From assembly GCA_029571985.1 (NCBI GenBank), contig JAKQVC010000223.1, forward strand, positions 23,051 through 87,050: a DNA stretch of 64,000 bases, given 5' to 3'. The position numbers were made by a program, and so were the translations under genes. This document shows positions 33,582 to 43,409 of the stretch, in pieces (within the stretch, counting starts at the first letter, position 1; every line of letters begins with the position of its first letter). The DNA comes from Bacteroidota bacterium (GTDB lineage: Bacteria; Bacteroidota; Bacteroidia; Chitinophagales; BACL12). The notes below the pieces were generated by a model. The model did no database searches and was not told the origin of the DNA. It worked only from the letters and a program-made list of their open reading frames with translations.

Positions 33582-35447
33582 ATGGCTATAGAAACTGGAA
33601 ATATCGCAGTCCAAACGGAAAATATATTCCCAATTATTAAGAAATTCCTGTACAGCGACCACGAAATATTCCTGCGGGAACTTGTGTCCAATGCGGTTGA
33701 TGCAACCCAAAAACTGCAAAAATTATCATCCATCGGCGAAATACAAGGCGAGTTAGGCGATACACATATCCGTATTTCCATCGATAAGGAAGCCGGCACA
33801 CTGACCATTAGCGATCGCGGTATCGGGATGAGTGCCGATGAGGTGAAAAAATACATCAACCAGGTAGCCTTTTCCAGCGCAACAGAGTTTTTAGATACCT
33901 ATAAAGGTTTGGAGGATGGAAAAAGTATTATCGGGCATTTCGGACTTGGATTTTACAGCGCCTTCATGGTAGCGGATAAAGTGATGTTGATTACAAAATC
34001 AGCAAAGGGTGATGCTGAAGCTGTTCGATGGATGTGTGATGGTAGTCCGGAATTTACACTGGAAGGCTGGGAAAAAGAATCACGCGGAACAGATGTTGTA
34101 TTATTCATAAATGAAGAAAACAAAGAATTTTTAGAGGAGAGTAAAATAAATCAGCTCCTGGATAAATATTGTAAATTCCTTCCTGTTCAAATTCAATTTG
34201 GCGAATCCACCAAAACAGAAAAAGATGCGGAGGGAAATGACATTACTACAACCGAACCACGCATTGTAAATAATCCCGCACCGGCCTGGACAAAAAAACC
34301 AAGTGAACTTACGGATGAAGATTATAAATCTTTCTACAACGAACTATATCCATATGCAGAAGTGCCTATGTTCTGGATACATCTGAATGTAGATTACCCC
34401 TTCAACCTGACCGGTATTTTGTATTTCCCGCGCATCAAAAAAAGTTACGAAATCCAAAAAAACAAAATTCACCTGTATAGCAATCAGGTATTTGTAACGG
34501 ACGAGGTAAATGCAATCGTTCCGGAATGGCTGACGCTGCTTCACGGCGTTATTGACTCTCCGGATATTCCGCTAAACGTTTCCAGAAGCTATTTACAAAG
34601 TGATAGTAATGTTAAAAAAATAAATAGCTACATCACCAAAAAAGTAGCCGAAAAGCTGGAAGATATTTTCAAAAGCGACCGCACCGATTTTGAAGAGAAG
34701 TGGGATAACATGAATGTGATTATTAAATACGGTATGCTGAGCGATGAGAAATTTGCAGAGCGTGCTGAAAAATTCTGCCTGTTGCAAAATACAGACGGCA
34801 AGTATTTCACATTAGAAGAATACAAAGAACACATTAAAATAGCGCAGGAAGACAAAGACAAGCATATCATCGCCCTGTACACCAATAATAAAACAGATCA
34901 TCATGTTTATGTGGATGCTGCCATCAATAAAGGATATGATGTATTGGAAATCGACAATGTAATCGACAACCATTTTATATCTCTACTCGAACAAAAAATG
35001 CAGGGTGTTCAATTTAAACGGGTGGATGCAGATACGATTGACAAACTGATTGACAAAGACGAAAAAACAGAATCGGTGTTGAGTGAAGCCGACCAGGAAT
35101 CTGTTAAAGAATTATTTAACGGCATCATCGATCAAAATGCAGGTACAGTGGTATTAACCGCACTTTCTCCTGACGACCAGCCGGTGTCGATTACACGTCC
35201 GGAATTTATGCGCAGGATGAAAGAAATGAGTTACCTCAATGGTATGGATTTCGCAGCCGGCATGCCGGATCAATACAATTTGGTTGTAAATACCAACCAT
35301 CCCGCCATTTCAAAATTAATGACGCAGGAAACTGAAGTCCGCGAAAAAAATGTGCGTCAGCTGCACGACCTTGCCTTATTATCACAAGGCATGTTGAAGG
35401 GACAAGATTTAACTGCTTTTGTGAAGCGGAGTGTTGAGATGATGTAA
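33582..35447 (+). CDS. htpG: Hsp90-family chaperone HtpG
   Basis: 621 residues. N-terminal GHKL ATPase: FLYSDHEIFLRELVSNAVDA (catalytic Glu), ISDRGIGMS, GHFGLGFYSAFMVADK. The middle domain includes the NVSRSYLQS motif with the catalytic Arg in the ligand loop. The C-terminal dimerisation domain ends about residue 621. Long insertions relative to E. coli are within the Bacteroidota norm. Helps fold client proteins under stress. It is divergent from the T9SS cargo gene and followed by a strong intrinsic terminator. Confidence 0.97.
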   Translation: MAIETGNIAVQTENIFPIIKKFLYSDHEIFLRELVSNAVDATQKLQKLSSIGEIQGELGDTHIRISIDKEAGTLTISDRGIGMSADEVKKYINQVAFSSATEFLDTYKGLEDGKSIIGHFGLGFYSAFMVADKVMLITKSAKGDAEAVRWMCDGSPEFTLEGWEKESRGTDVVLFINEENKEFLEESKINQLLDKYCKFLPVQIQFGESTKTEKDAEGNDITTTEPRIVNNPAPAWTKKPSELTDEDYKSFYNELYPYAEVPMFWIHLNVDYPFNLTGILYFPRIKKSYEIQKNKIHLYSNQVFVTDEVNAIVPEWLTLLHGVIDSPDIPLNVSRSYLQSDSNVKKINSYITKKVAEKLEDIFKSDRTDFEEKWDNMNVIIKYGMLSDEKFAERAEKFCLLQNTDGKYFTLEEYKEHIKIAQEDKDKHIIALYTNNKTDHHVYVDAAINKGYDVLEIDNVIDNHFISLLEQKMQGVQFKRVDADTIDKLIDKDEKTESVLSEADQESVKELFNGIIDQNAGTVVLTALSPDDQPVSITRPEFMRRMKEMSYLNGMDFAAGMPDQYNLVVNTNHPAISKLMTQETEVREKNVRQLHDLALLSQGMLKGQDLTAFVKRSVEMM

Positions 35448-35462
35448 AGGATTCTTTTTTTT

Positions 35463-35499
35463 AAAAAGCTGTCTCGATGGGATTGAGACGGCTTTTTTT
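35463..35499 (+). terminator. Intrinsic terminator after htpG
   Basis: A 13-bp stem (AAAAAGCTGTCTC pairing with GAGACGGCTTTTT, one G-T wobble) with a 9-nt loop, followed by a run of seven T. It lies 15 bp after the htpG stop. The A-tract before the stem could let it work in both directions. Confidence 0.8.
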
Positions 35500-35543
35500 A
35501 TTGAACAAGGAATGAGGAATAAGGAATGAGGAATAAGGAATAA

Positions 35544-35841
35544 GGGAGCCTGCTCTGTAGCGAAAGTTTGCGGAACGAAGTGGAGGAAACTTTCTGCTTC
35601 AGAGAGGAATAAGGAATAAGGGAGCCTGCTCTGTAGCGAAAGTTTACGGAACGAAGTGGAGGAAACTTTCTGCTTCAGAGAGGAATAAGGAATAAGGAAT
35701 TAGGGAGCCTGCTCTGTAGCGAAAGTTTGCGGAACGAAGTGGAGGAAACTTTCTGCTTCAGAGAGGAATAAGGAATGAGGGAGCCTGCTCTGTAGCGAAA
35801 GTTTGCGGAACGAAGTGGAGAAAACTTTCTGCTTCAGAGAG
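35544..35841. repeat. 76/83-bp tandem repeat, four copies
   Basis: Unit starts at 35544, 35620, 35703 and 35779 (each begins GGGAGCCTGCTCTG). Each unit carries nested inverted repeats (CTCTG...CAGAG and GAAAGTTT...AAACTTTC), so each could form a hairpin in DNA or RNA. Linkers between units are AGGAATAAGGAAT-type short repeats of variable length. Open frames crossing the array are side-products of the repetition and not genes. Confidence 0.85.
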
Positions 35842-35888
35842 AGGAGTGGTTTTGGTTCACGCAGAGGCGCGGAGAAATGCAAAATATT

Positions 35889-36328
35889 CTGCGCTGATCT
35901 GCGAAAATCTGCGGGAGAAAAAAGGGTTTCCCGCGAATTTTCGCAGATGAACGCAGATGAATGCAGACGAAGGCAGATGTATGCAAGAATTTACTCTGCG
36001 CAAATCTGCGTACATCTGCGGGAGAAAAAAGGGTTTCCCGCGGATTTTCGCAGATGAACGCAGATGTATGCAAGAATTTACTCTGCGAAAATCAGCGTAC
36101 ATCTGCGGGAGAAAAAAGGGTTTCCCGCAGATTTTCGCAGACGAACGCAGATGAATGCAAGAATTTACTCTGCGCAAATCAGCGTACATCTGCGGGAGAA
36201 AAAAGGGTTTCCCGCAGATTTTCGCAGACGAACGCAGATGTATGCAAGAATTTACTCTGCGTAAATCTGCGTACATCTGCGGGAGAAAAAAGGGTTTCCC
36301 GCGGATTTTCGCAGATGATCGCAGATAA
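35889..36328. repeat. 87-bp CGCAGA-rich tandem repeat, five copies
   Basis: The core GGGAGAAAAAAGGGTTTCCC recurs at 35913, 36020, 36107, 36194 and 36281. Spacing is 107, 87, 87, 87; the first unit has 20 extra bases made of additional GCAGATGAA steps. Each unit pairs internally (GGGAAACCC-type core flanked by CTGCG/CGCAG arms). Since 87 is a multiple of three, a long frame runs through on the minus strand (a 29-residue peptide repeated), but codon use and the DNA palindromes argue against a gene. It abuts the 76/83-bp array. Confidence 0.85.
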
Positions 36329-36356
36329 ATGCGATTAATCCTATCTGCACATCTCA

Positions 36357-37253
36357 CTATTTTTTAGGTAAATCATATAAATCATTAAACTTGACCAAAT
36401 CATATTGCGGAGAACATTCAAATAAATGCGTAAGAATAGCAGCATGACCGGCGCCGATGATGACTAATATTCTATCTTCAGGTCCGGTGGTGATATCCTG
36501 AATATTTCGATAAATACGCAAATTCCGACTATACCAATGCATAGCCAGGGCATCTGCACCGCGTGAATCTCCCAGCGTAAAATCACCATTTAAATACGCG
36601 CCATAACCTCGGTCCAACATACGGTCATCATTCATCAGTGCGAAATAATCATACAAAGGCATGTGCGCCGCAATACTGTCGTCCAAATCATAATACCGCG
36701 CATAACGCAGAGAAATACTATCCTCAGCCTTAAAATCCCAATCGGCATATATGCTGTCAAAAATCGGATGCAATACACTGCTGTCGCGATGATCCCAGAT
36801 ATCAAACAGAAACGGAACAGCATTAATACCATAAATGGTATCCAATTCAAATTTCCGCATCAACCGAAATCCTATCTGATCAATTTCGCTTCTTTTTAAT
36901 TTTTCTTTTCCTTTAATCCAGTCGCGATATCTATACATCAGGTATCCGGTAATTGGCCCTGATTCAACCGCAATTTTAGTTGGCTGGAAAGCGCTGATCA
37001 GCTCAACTAAACTATCCAGCTCCTGTTGGCGTTGTTTATCCAATACATCTACCTGATCATCTTCTGCTGTTTTGTGCGCATCCAGGTTGTAATAACCAAA
37101 ATGAAAACTGCCTAAAATCAGCACCTGAGGCGCGGGTTTATTCTCAGTTAATGTGTTTTCAAGTAAAGCAATGCCCTGCTCAACTTGTGGTGTTTGTGCA
37201 TGAAGTTGACCAAACATGATCAGCATCAAAACCGGAAGTGAAGTAATACGCAT
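36357..37253 (-). CDS. DUF5694 family secreted protein
   Basis: 298 residues. Signal peptide (LPVLMLIMFGQLHAQ), then a domain beginning QVLILGSFHFGYYN and QQELDSLVELISAFQPTKIAVESGP, the conserved start of DUF5694. Near the C-terminus RILVIIGAGHAAILTHLFECSP. The GSFHF ... GAGH His pairing recalls TraB/Tiki-like metalloproteins (inference from pattern only). Function is unknown. Probably periplasmic or exported. The gene ends next to the tandem repeat block and is divergent from the LytS-like kinase. Confidence 0.8.
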   Translation of the reverse strand: MRITSLPVLMLIMFGQLHAQTPQVEQGIALLENTLTENKPAPQVLILGSFHFGYYNLDAHKTAEDDQVDVLDKQRQQELDSLVELISAFQPTKIAVESGPITGYLMYRYRDWIKGKEKLKRSEIDQIGFRLMRKFELDTIYGINAVPFLFDIWDHRDSSVLHPIFDSIYADWDFKAEDSISLRYARYYDLDDSIAAHMPLYDYFALMNDDRMLDRGYGAYLNGDFTLGDSRGADALAMHWYSRNLRIYRNIQDITTGPEDRILVIIGAGHAAILTHLFECSPQYDLVKFNDLYDLPKK

Positions 37254-37415
37254 ATCGTTTTTTTTGCCAAGGTATTTTACACTACATAGGTCACAAAGAG
37301 ATATCGCTCAACACCAGTTTTTTGTCTGCATTCGGACGATCCGGTTTTGCAGATAAATCAGGGGTGTTTGCAGACAATTTAGTGAACACATCCGGATGTC
37401 GTCTATCTTTACCTC

Positions 37416-38441
37416 ATGCGCATCCGTACACTCATCTTCTGGTATGCAATTACCTTGTTTATGATGATATGGGGACTCGATATCATCAGAACCCTGGTGT
37501 TACGTATGGAATCTGAGGCCTCTATTTCATCCAGCCCGTTTAGTTTCACACAAATCATCTATATCACAGCTACTTTTTTAAGTGTCAGGTGGGCATTCTT
37601 TACTTTTTATCCGCAAAAAAAATATGGTGAACTCACGGCAGGTATACTTTTCATTTTTGCAGGATATATTGCCTTGAGATACTTATTGGAAGAAGTCCTA
37701 TTCAAGGCTATTTTTGGATATGGAAATTATTTCGAAGAAGTATCCCTGATTTATTACACAGCCGATAATATCGGATATGCTGCCTATGATGTATTTATTG
37801 GTGTTCTGCTTTTCTTTTTGGAATATAATCTCATCAGAAAAAAGCGTATTGAATTACTCGAGTCCAAACATCGCGAAGCAGAAGCTGCATTTTTACAAAC
37901 ACAATTTAGTCCGCACTTTTTATTCAACAGCCTGAACAACATTTACGCACTCATGCAAGATGATAAAGACGCTGCGGGCAATGCGTTGATTAAACTTGCT
38001 GACCTGATGCGAGCCATTACACATGAAAAACAACATCTCATTCCGCTCGAAAGAGAATTGCAGTATTGTCAGGCCTTCATCGACCTGCAACGCTTGCGGT
38101 CTGAACATATTTTGGCATTCGACATACAGGTAGAACCCGCATGCGCGCAAACACCGGTTCCGCCATTTATGCTGGTTGGTTGTATTGAAAATGCCTGTAA
38201 ACATGGCCATGTAAATGATTCCGAATCACCGGTACAATTACATGTAAAAAAACAGGCCAACAACACACTGATTACAATTCGAAACAGCATTGGTAATCAT
38301 TATAAAGACAGCACCGGAGGCATTGGCTTACAAAACATGCGCGATAGACTTCAGGTGCTCTATCCGGGAAAACACAAACTGCAGATTGTATCAGAAAACA
38401 ACGAATTTTGCATAACGCTTGAATTAACACATGGCCATTAA
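37416..38441 (+). CDS. LytS-type sensor histidine kinase
   Basis: 341 residues. Four membrane helices in the first ~140 residues, then a His_kinase (PF06580-type) region: QTQFSPHFLFNSLNNIYALM with the phospho-acceptor H167. The ATPase part has GCIENACKHGH (N box) and GGIGLQNMRDRLQVLYP (G box). Family members phosphorylate a LytTR response regulator; the cognate regulator is the next gene, overlapping by 11 bp. A TATCTTTA box (37404-37411) sits four bases before the ATG. Signal unknown: no extracytoplasmic domain beyond short loops. Confidence 0.92.
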   Translation: MRIRTLIFWYAITLFMMIWGLDIIRTLVLRMESEASISSSPFSFTQIIYITATFLSVRWAFFTFYPQKKYGELTAGILFIFAGYIALRYLLEEVLFKAIFGYGNYFEEVSLIYYTADNIGYAAYDVFIGVLLFFLEYNLIRKKRIELLESKHREAEAAFLQTQFSPHFLFNSLNNIYALMQDDKDAAGNALIKLADLMRAITHEKQHLIPLERELQYCQAFIDLQRLRSEHILAFDIQVEPACAQTPVPPFMLVGCIENACKHGHVNDSESPVQLHVKKQANNTLITIRNSIGNHYKDSTGGIGLQNMRDRLQVLYPGKHKLQIVSENNEFCITLELTHGH

Positions 38442-39123
38442 CGTAGTAATACTTGATGACGAACCGTTAGCGGTAAAACTGCTGACACAATACGTAGAAA
38501 GAACACCTGCTCTTTCACTGCAACTGGCTACCACAGAGCCTTTTAAAGCCTTAGCCGTTGTGCAGGAAAGCAATGTCGATTTAGTTTTACTGGACATCCA
38601 GATGCCCGAATTAACCGGACTGCAGTTTCTGCGCATCGTTAAAGATAAATGTGCAGTTATACTTACTACCGCTTATCCGGAATATGCAGTTCAGGGATTT
38701 GAATTAGATGTGGTTGATTATTTACTTAAACCGATTACGTATGATCGGTTCGCGCAGGCTATCGACAAATTAATGCAAAGACGCAATCCTTCAAAAGTAT
38801 TATCCGCTAAACCACATATGTTTGTTCGTTCAGCACATAAACAATTGCGCATCAATCTGGAAGATATTGTGTACCTGGAAAGTTTTCGGGATTATATCAC
38901 CATTCATACGGTTGATGAAAAAATAATGACCTTGCAAAGCTTGCGCAGTTTTGCAGACACCCTGGTGCCTCCCGCATTTTTACGCGTGCACAAATCATAT
39001 TTAATCGCGACCGAAAAAATCACTGCGATAGAACATAACCGCATTTTAATTGGAAAAACCGCTATTCCAATCGGTGACACTTATCGCAATGAAGTACAAC
39101 AATATCTGCCTATCGGAAAATAA
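38431..39123 (+). CDS. LytTR-family response regulator
   Basis: 230 residues. Receiver domain (residues 1-~120: VVILDDEPLA, phospho-acceptor D55 in LVLLDIQMPE, TTAYPEYA, DYLLKP) and a LytTR DNA-binding domain (~130-230: IVYLESFRDYITIHT, LQSLRSFADTLVP, FLRVHKSYLIA). Partner of the overlapping LytS-type kinase. LytTR regulators bind direct repeats near target promoters; I did not identify such sites here. Confidence 0.94.
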   Translation: MAINVVILDDEPLAVKLLTQYVERTPALSLQLATTEPFKALAVVQESNVDLVLLDIQMPELTGLQFLRIVKDKCAVILTTAYPEYAVQGFELDVVDYLLKPITYDRFAQAIDKLMQRRNPSKVLSAKPHMFVRSAHKQLRINLEDIVYLESFRDYITIHTVDEKIMTLQSLRSFADTLVPPAFLRVHKSYLIATEKITAIEHNRILIGKTAIPIGDTYRNEVQQYLPIGK

Positions 39124-39141
39124 TGCAGGTGTTGAATCTGA

Positions 39142-39798
39142 TTACCAATCGCTTGCCGTAACCTGTAAAAAAGGATTTTGGGTGCGCTCTCTGCCAATAG
39201 TAGTGGCCTGCATATGTCCGGGATACACCTTTGTGACATCCGGCAGGGTTAACAGTTTTTCCTGAATACTGGTGTATAGCGTTTTGGCATTACCTCCGGG
39301 TAAATCTGTGCGACCAACTGAATTATGAAACAGCACATCCCCACTCACAATAAACTGGTCTTTTTCTGCATAGAAACAAATACTTGCCGGAGAGTGGCCA
39401 GGAGCCAAAATCACCTGCAACCTGGTTTCGCCAAAGGCAATAACCTCACCCTCCTCCACAAAACGGTCAGGCTTGGGTGAAGGTTTGTAGTACAAGCCAA
39501 GCGTGGGGGCGTAATTGACCACTTCCTCCAAAACCGGCAGCTCGCCTTTATGGATAATAAGTGGAATCTGCCAGGTATCCAACACAAATTTATTGCCAAA
39601 CACATGGTCAACATGACAGTGCGTATTCAACAGCATCACGGGTTTCAGTGCTTTTCGGCGGATGGTATCCACGAGGGCATCCTCCTCCTCCTGTTCGTAA
39701 CACCCGGGGTCAACAATTACACATTGCCCCGTTCGGTCGTAAATCAGATAGGTGTTCTCGTAGAACGGATTAAAGGTAAAACCGACAATACTGGCCAT
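39142..39798 (-). CDS. Metallo-beta-lactamase-fold hydrolase (glyoxalase II-like)
   Basis: 218 residues. Metal site THCHVDHVFGN (HxHxDH), with further ligands in APGHSPASICFY, SGDVLFHNSVGRTDLPGG and VYPGHMQATTIGRE. The layout and size match the glyoxalase II/YcbL-like group of thioester hydrolases. Cytosolic (no signal peptide). Convergent with the LytTR gene; divergent from the large TolB-like gene, about 80 bp apart. Confidence 0.88.
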   Translation of the reverse strand: MASIVGFTFNPFYENTYLIYDRTGQCVIVDPGCYEQEEEDALVDTIRRKALKPVMLLNTHCHVDHVFGNKFVLDTWQIPLIIHKGELPVLEEVVNYAPTLGLYYKPSPKPDRFVEEGEVIAFGETRLQVILAPGHSPASICFYAEKDQFIVSGDVLFHNSVGRTDLPGGNAKTLYTSIQEKLLTLPDVTKVYPGHMQATTIGRERTQNPFLQVTASDW

Positions 39799-39876
39799 CA
39801 GATATGCGTTATTTTGTAAAATTTTGCCTAATTGGGCGAACTTAATGATAAATCTACGTATTTTGCATATGTGAAG

Positions 39877-42800
39877 ATGGCTCTGCGATTGCTCAATTCC
39901 AAATCTATCAGGTTAGCCTGTATGCTGGCAACTATGTTGACGCTGGTTGCAGGGAAGGCCTATGCCCAAGGAACCCAGATTCAGTTTGGCCAGAACCGGG
40001 TGCAATACAAGGAATTCACCTGGCAATACTACCAGGGCGAACATTTTGACGTGTATTTCAGTGCCGGTGGCGTGAACCTGGGCAAGTTTACTGCCCAGAT
40101 TGCTGAAGCCGATCTGGCTCAAATTGAAGACCTGCTCGACTACCGCCTGAACAGTAAGCCTGAAATCATCGTGTACAACACCATTTCAGATTACAACCAA
40201 AGCAATTTTGCTATTGGGGCTGAAGAACAATATAATATCGGCGGACAAACGAAAATTATCGGAAACAAGGTATTTGTGTATTTCGATGGTGATCACCAAA
40301 ATCTCAGAAGGCAGGTGCGTGAAGGAATTGGCCGTGTACTGATTAATAGCATGATTTTCGGCGGTAACCTGCAGGAAATTGTGCAAAATGCCGTGCTGCT
40401 AAATTTACCTGAATGGTTTACCGAAGGACTTGTTTCTTATATCGGAGAAGAGTGGAATACCGAATTAGATAATCAGCTGCGCGATGGTATACTTTCAGGC
40501 CGATATCAAAAGTTCAATAAACTCACCGGTGAGGATGCCCGATTTGCGGGACATGCACTTTGGTATTATATCGCTGAAAGTTACGGTGAAGCTACCATCC
40601 CCAACCTGCTCTATCTGATTCGTATAAACCGCAGTATCGAGAATGGATTTTTATTTGTTCTGGGAACAGGTGTTAACGGAACCATTGACGCCTGGTACGG
40701 ATATTTTTTAACTAAATATCAAAAGGAACTTGCAGATAAAACCCAACCGGCTGCTGCTAATGTTATTCCGAGGAAGGAAAGAAAAGGTGTGCAATATCAT
40801 CAATTATCTTTAAGCCCTGATGGTGAACATATTGCCTATGCCGTTGATGATCATGGCAAGTTTAAAGTATTTATTCAGGAATTAGAATCAAAAGATCGCC
40901 AAAAAATAAAACGCGGCGGTTTAAAAACCAGAACGCTCGCAACTGACCTGAGTAACCCGCTAATTGATTGGAGTCCTGATGGTAAAAAATTAGCCATCGT
41001 TTACGAAAAACGGTATAAAAATTATGTAACCACTTACGACACTGAGAAGAAAGAAAAAGAAACAAAAGAACTTACCCGCTTTCAAAAAATTCTCAGTATC
41101 GAATACGCTAAAGTGCCGAATAAACTCGTGATGAGTGTTGTCAATAACGGCCAAAGCGATATTTATATGTACACACTCACTAACGACCGTGTTGAACAAT
41201 TAACCAATGATTATTTTGACGACCTCGACCCTGTTTATGTGCAATTAAACAATGGGTATGAGGGTATTATTTTTGCATCTAACCGCGATATTGATAGCTT
41301 GTATAACACGCGTGCCATCGATTCTATTTTGCCGGTTGGTAATATGGATTTGTATTTCTACGACTATAATAAAAAGTCGAAGAACCTGGTTAAAATCACC
41401 CATACACGCAGAATCAGCGAAAGCGCTCCTTTACAATTTGATGCGAAGCACTTTTGCTATTTAAGTGATCAAAATGGTATTACGAATCGTTTCGGCGGTT
41501 ACCTCGACAGCTTATACGACCATACAGACACATTGGTATTTTACCCCGATTCGGTGGTAACAAATCCAATATACGCTTATAAAGACCTGACACAATTCCC
41601 GGCATTCGATTCGGTATTGTTGGCTGATATTTATCGCGACACCGCTTATGTATTCCCGGTTTCCAACTATACCACGAATATCATCGAGCATGATATCAAC
41701 TGGAAAACCGGAAAAATGGTAGAAGTATTTACTTCCAATAAAACAAACCTCTTCTACCTCGGTAACGCCCCGGATGATATCGGCGGATTAAAAAATCAGC
41801 AATTAAACAACACAACATTCCGCGATTTTATTAATCTGAAGAAAAAAGATGATGTAGTTATTCAAACCATTAACGAAAAAGACAGCACTACAAAACTCAT
41901 CACGCAAACCATTATTTCAGAAACGGATACGGTTAAAAAAATCATCAACGAAGGCATGTATTTTCAAACCGATTTTCCGGAGCCTGAACCTGAACCACAA
42001 TTACTCACCGAGCCTCTTGCATTGGATGTTTCCAATAGTCCGGAACTGCAGAATATCAACACCGGAAAAAAATTCAAATCATCTTACATTCGTCCGTATA
42101 CTCTTACGTTTTCGAGCGACTATGTAACCAGTCAGCTGGATAATAGTTTATTTATAAACCGATACGAAAGCTTCAATGCAACCGGTGGCGTATATAATAC
42201 ACCGAGTTTAAATGGTTTATTTTCTGTGAGCGTCAGTGATCTGTTTGAAGATTATCGCTTTACAGGTGGACTGCGGTTCCCAACCAGCTTTAGTGGTGGC
42301 GAATATTTTATGACCTATGAAGACATTAAAAACCGCTTCGATAAAAAAATCACCTGGTATTATCAGAAAGAAGGTGCACAATATAATTTCCAACCACAAT
42401 GGTATCCGATTGTGGATGCCGGAGTGAGCACAACCATAGTTGAAAATACCTGGAAATATCCGATTGATGTTATCAGAAGTATTCGCGGAAGCGTTTCCTA
42501 TCGCGGCGAAAAAATCACCTTCCTGGCCAATGACACCTTCAGCCTGAATCTGCCTAATTATAAAGAAGACTGGTTTAGCCTGAAGTTAGAATATGTGCAT
42601 GATAATACCTGGCAGGTGATGACTAATATCCTGAATGGCACGCGGTATAAATTTTGGTTTGAGTTACACAAACAGTTTGAAGTAAATACCGACCAAGGCC
42701 TGGATGTGAATTTAAATGACGGATATATGGGCGTGTTTGGATTTGATGCCCGCCATTATCAGCGCATTCATCGTCAGATTATTTGGGCAAACCGCTTTGC

Positions 42801-43329
42801 AGGAGGCACCAGCTTTGGTCCACAAAAATTAATTTATTATTTGGGCGGCGTTGATAGCTGGCTTGGACCGGTGTTTAATACCGATATTGAAGTGAATCAG
42901 GAAATGGGATACGCCTTTCAAACACTGGCTACCAATATGCGCGGATACGATCAAAATATTCGCAATGGAAACAGCTATATGGCCTTCAACTCAGAAATAC
43001 GATTCCCGATATTTTCTTATTTCTTTGATAAGCCCGTAAAATCAGAATTTTTGCGCAACCTGCAATTGGTAGGTTTTTATGATATCGGTTCTGCCTGGGA
43101 AGGATTTTCTCCTTTTGAAGAAGACAATCCATATAATGATGACACCATCGTGCAGGAACCTATCTCAGTAGTCGTAAATTATTTCCGCGACCCATTGGTG
43201 ATGGGAACCGGATTGGGATTGCGCACCACTCTCTTCGGCTATTTTATTCGCGTAGATCGTGCTCATCCGATAAATGCCTTTGGTCTCGGCGACCCACGTT
43301 GGTATTTTTCTTTGTCGCTCGATTTCTAA
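39877..43329 (+). CDS. Large TolB-propeller and beta-barrel outer-membrane protein with degenerate peptidase-MA-like region
   Basis: 1,150 residues from ATG 39877 (the in-frame TTG at 39832 is less likely). Signal peptide (CMLATMLTLVAGKAYAQ). Residues ~20-290 resemble the peptidase MA-like gluzincins (LPEWFTEGLVSYIGEEWNTE, then GHALWYYIAESYGE), but where an HExxH is expected the sequence is REGIGRV, so zinc catalysis is doubtful. A TolB-like propeller follows (~300-640: LSPDGEHIAYAVDD, IDWSPDGKKLAIVY, IFASNRDIDS). The last ~420 residues are aromatic-rich amphipathic strands ending in Phe (DPRWYFSLSLDF), as in outer-membrane barrels, perhaps Omp85-like. No named function; a surface or transport role is inferred. 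Confidence 0.78.
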   Translation: MALRLLNSKSIRLACMLATMLTLVAGKAYAQGTQIQFGQNRVQYKEFTWQYYQGEHFDVYFSAGGVNLGKFTAQIAEADLAQIEDLLDYRLNSKPEIIVYNTISDYNQSNFAIGAEEQYNIGGQTKIIGNKVFVYFDGDHQNLRRQVREGIGRVLINSMIFGGNLQEIVQNAVLLNLPEWFTEGLVSYIGEEWNTELDNQLRDGILSGRYQKFNKLTGEDARFAGHALWYYIAESYGEATIPNLLYLIRINRSIENGFLFVLGTGVNGTIDAWYGYFLTKYQKELADKTQPAAANVIPRKERKGVQYHQLSLSPDGEHIAYAVDDHGKFKVFIQELESKDRQKIKRGGLKTRTLATDLSNPLIDWSPDGKKLAIVYEKRYKNYVTTYDTEKKEKETKELTRFQKILSIEYAKVPNKLVMSVVNNGQSDIYMYTLTNDRVEQLTNDYFDDLDPVYVQLNNGYEGIIFASNRDIDSLYNTRAIDSILPVGNMDLYFYDYNKKSKNLVKITHTRRISESAPLQFDAKHFCYLSDQNGITNRFGGYLDSLYDHTDTLVFYPDSVVTNPIYAYKDLTQFPAFDSVLLADIYRDTAYVFPVSNYTTNIIEHDINWKTGKMVEVFTSNKTNLFYLGNAPDDIGGLKNQQLNNTTFRDFINLKKKDDVVIQTINEKDSTTKLITQTIISETDTVKKIINEGMYFQTDFPEPEPEPQLLTEPLALDVSNSPELQNINTGKKFKSSYIRPYTLTFSSDYVTSQLDNSLFINRYESFNATGGVYNTPSLNGLFSVSVSDLFEDYRFTGGLRFPTSFSGGEYFMTYEDIKNRFDKKITWYYQKEGAQYNFQPQWYPIVDAGVSTTIVENTWKYPIDVIRSIRGSVSYRGEKITFLANDTFSLNLPNYKEDWFSLKLEYVHDNTWQVMTNILNGTRYKFWFELHKQFEVNTDQGLDVNLNDGYMGVFGFDARHYQRIHRQIIWANRFAGGTSFGPQKLIYYLGGVDSWLGPVFNTDIEVNQEMGYAFQTLATNMRGYDQNIRNGNSYMAFNSEIRFPIFSYFFDKPVKSEFLRNLQLVGFYDIGSAWEGFSPFEEDNPYNDDTIVQEPISVVVNYFRDPLVMGTGLGLRTTLFGYFIRVDRAHPINAFGLGDPRWYFSLSLDF

Positions 43330-43389
43330 CATTGCATCATCTGCTCACACTATTTTTTGTCGTACAACCGTAATTGTATGGCATTCTGC

Positions 43390-43397
43390 TACCTTTG
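43390..43397 (+). promoter_or_regulatory. TAnnTTTG -7 box before the first EamA gene
   Basis: TACCTTTG ends 12 bases before the ATG at 43410. This supports the ATG at 43410 over the in-frame TTG at 43374. Confidence 0.45.
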
Positions 43398-43409
43398 CTG
43401 CCGTTTAGG

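Noticed and set aside
35700..35882. 60-residue frame in the 76/83-bp repeat
   Set aside because: Same reason: copies of a non-coding tandem hairpin repeat.
35857..36357. Long open frames on both strands through 35803-36357, with a repeated 29-residue peptide
   Set aside because: They result from an 87-bp DNA repeat whose length is a multiple of three; the repeat has palindromic DNA structure, opens frames on both strands, and shows no protein features.
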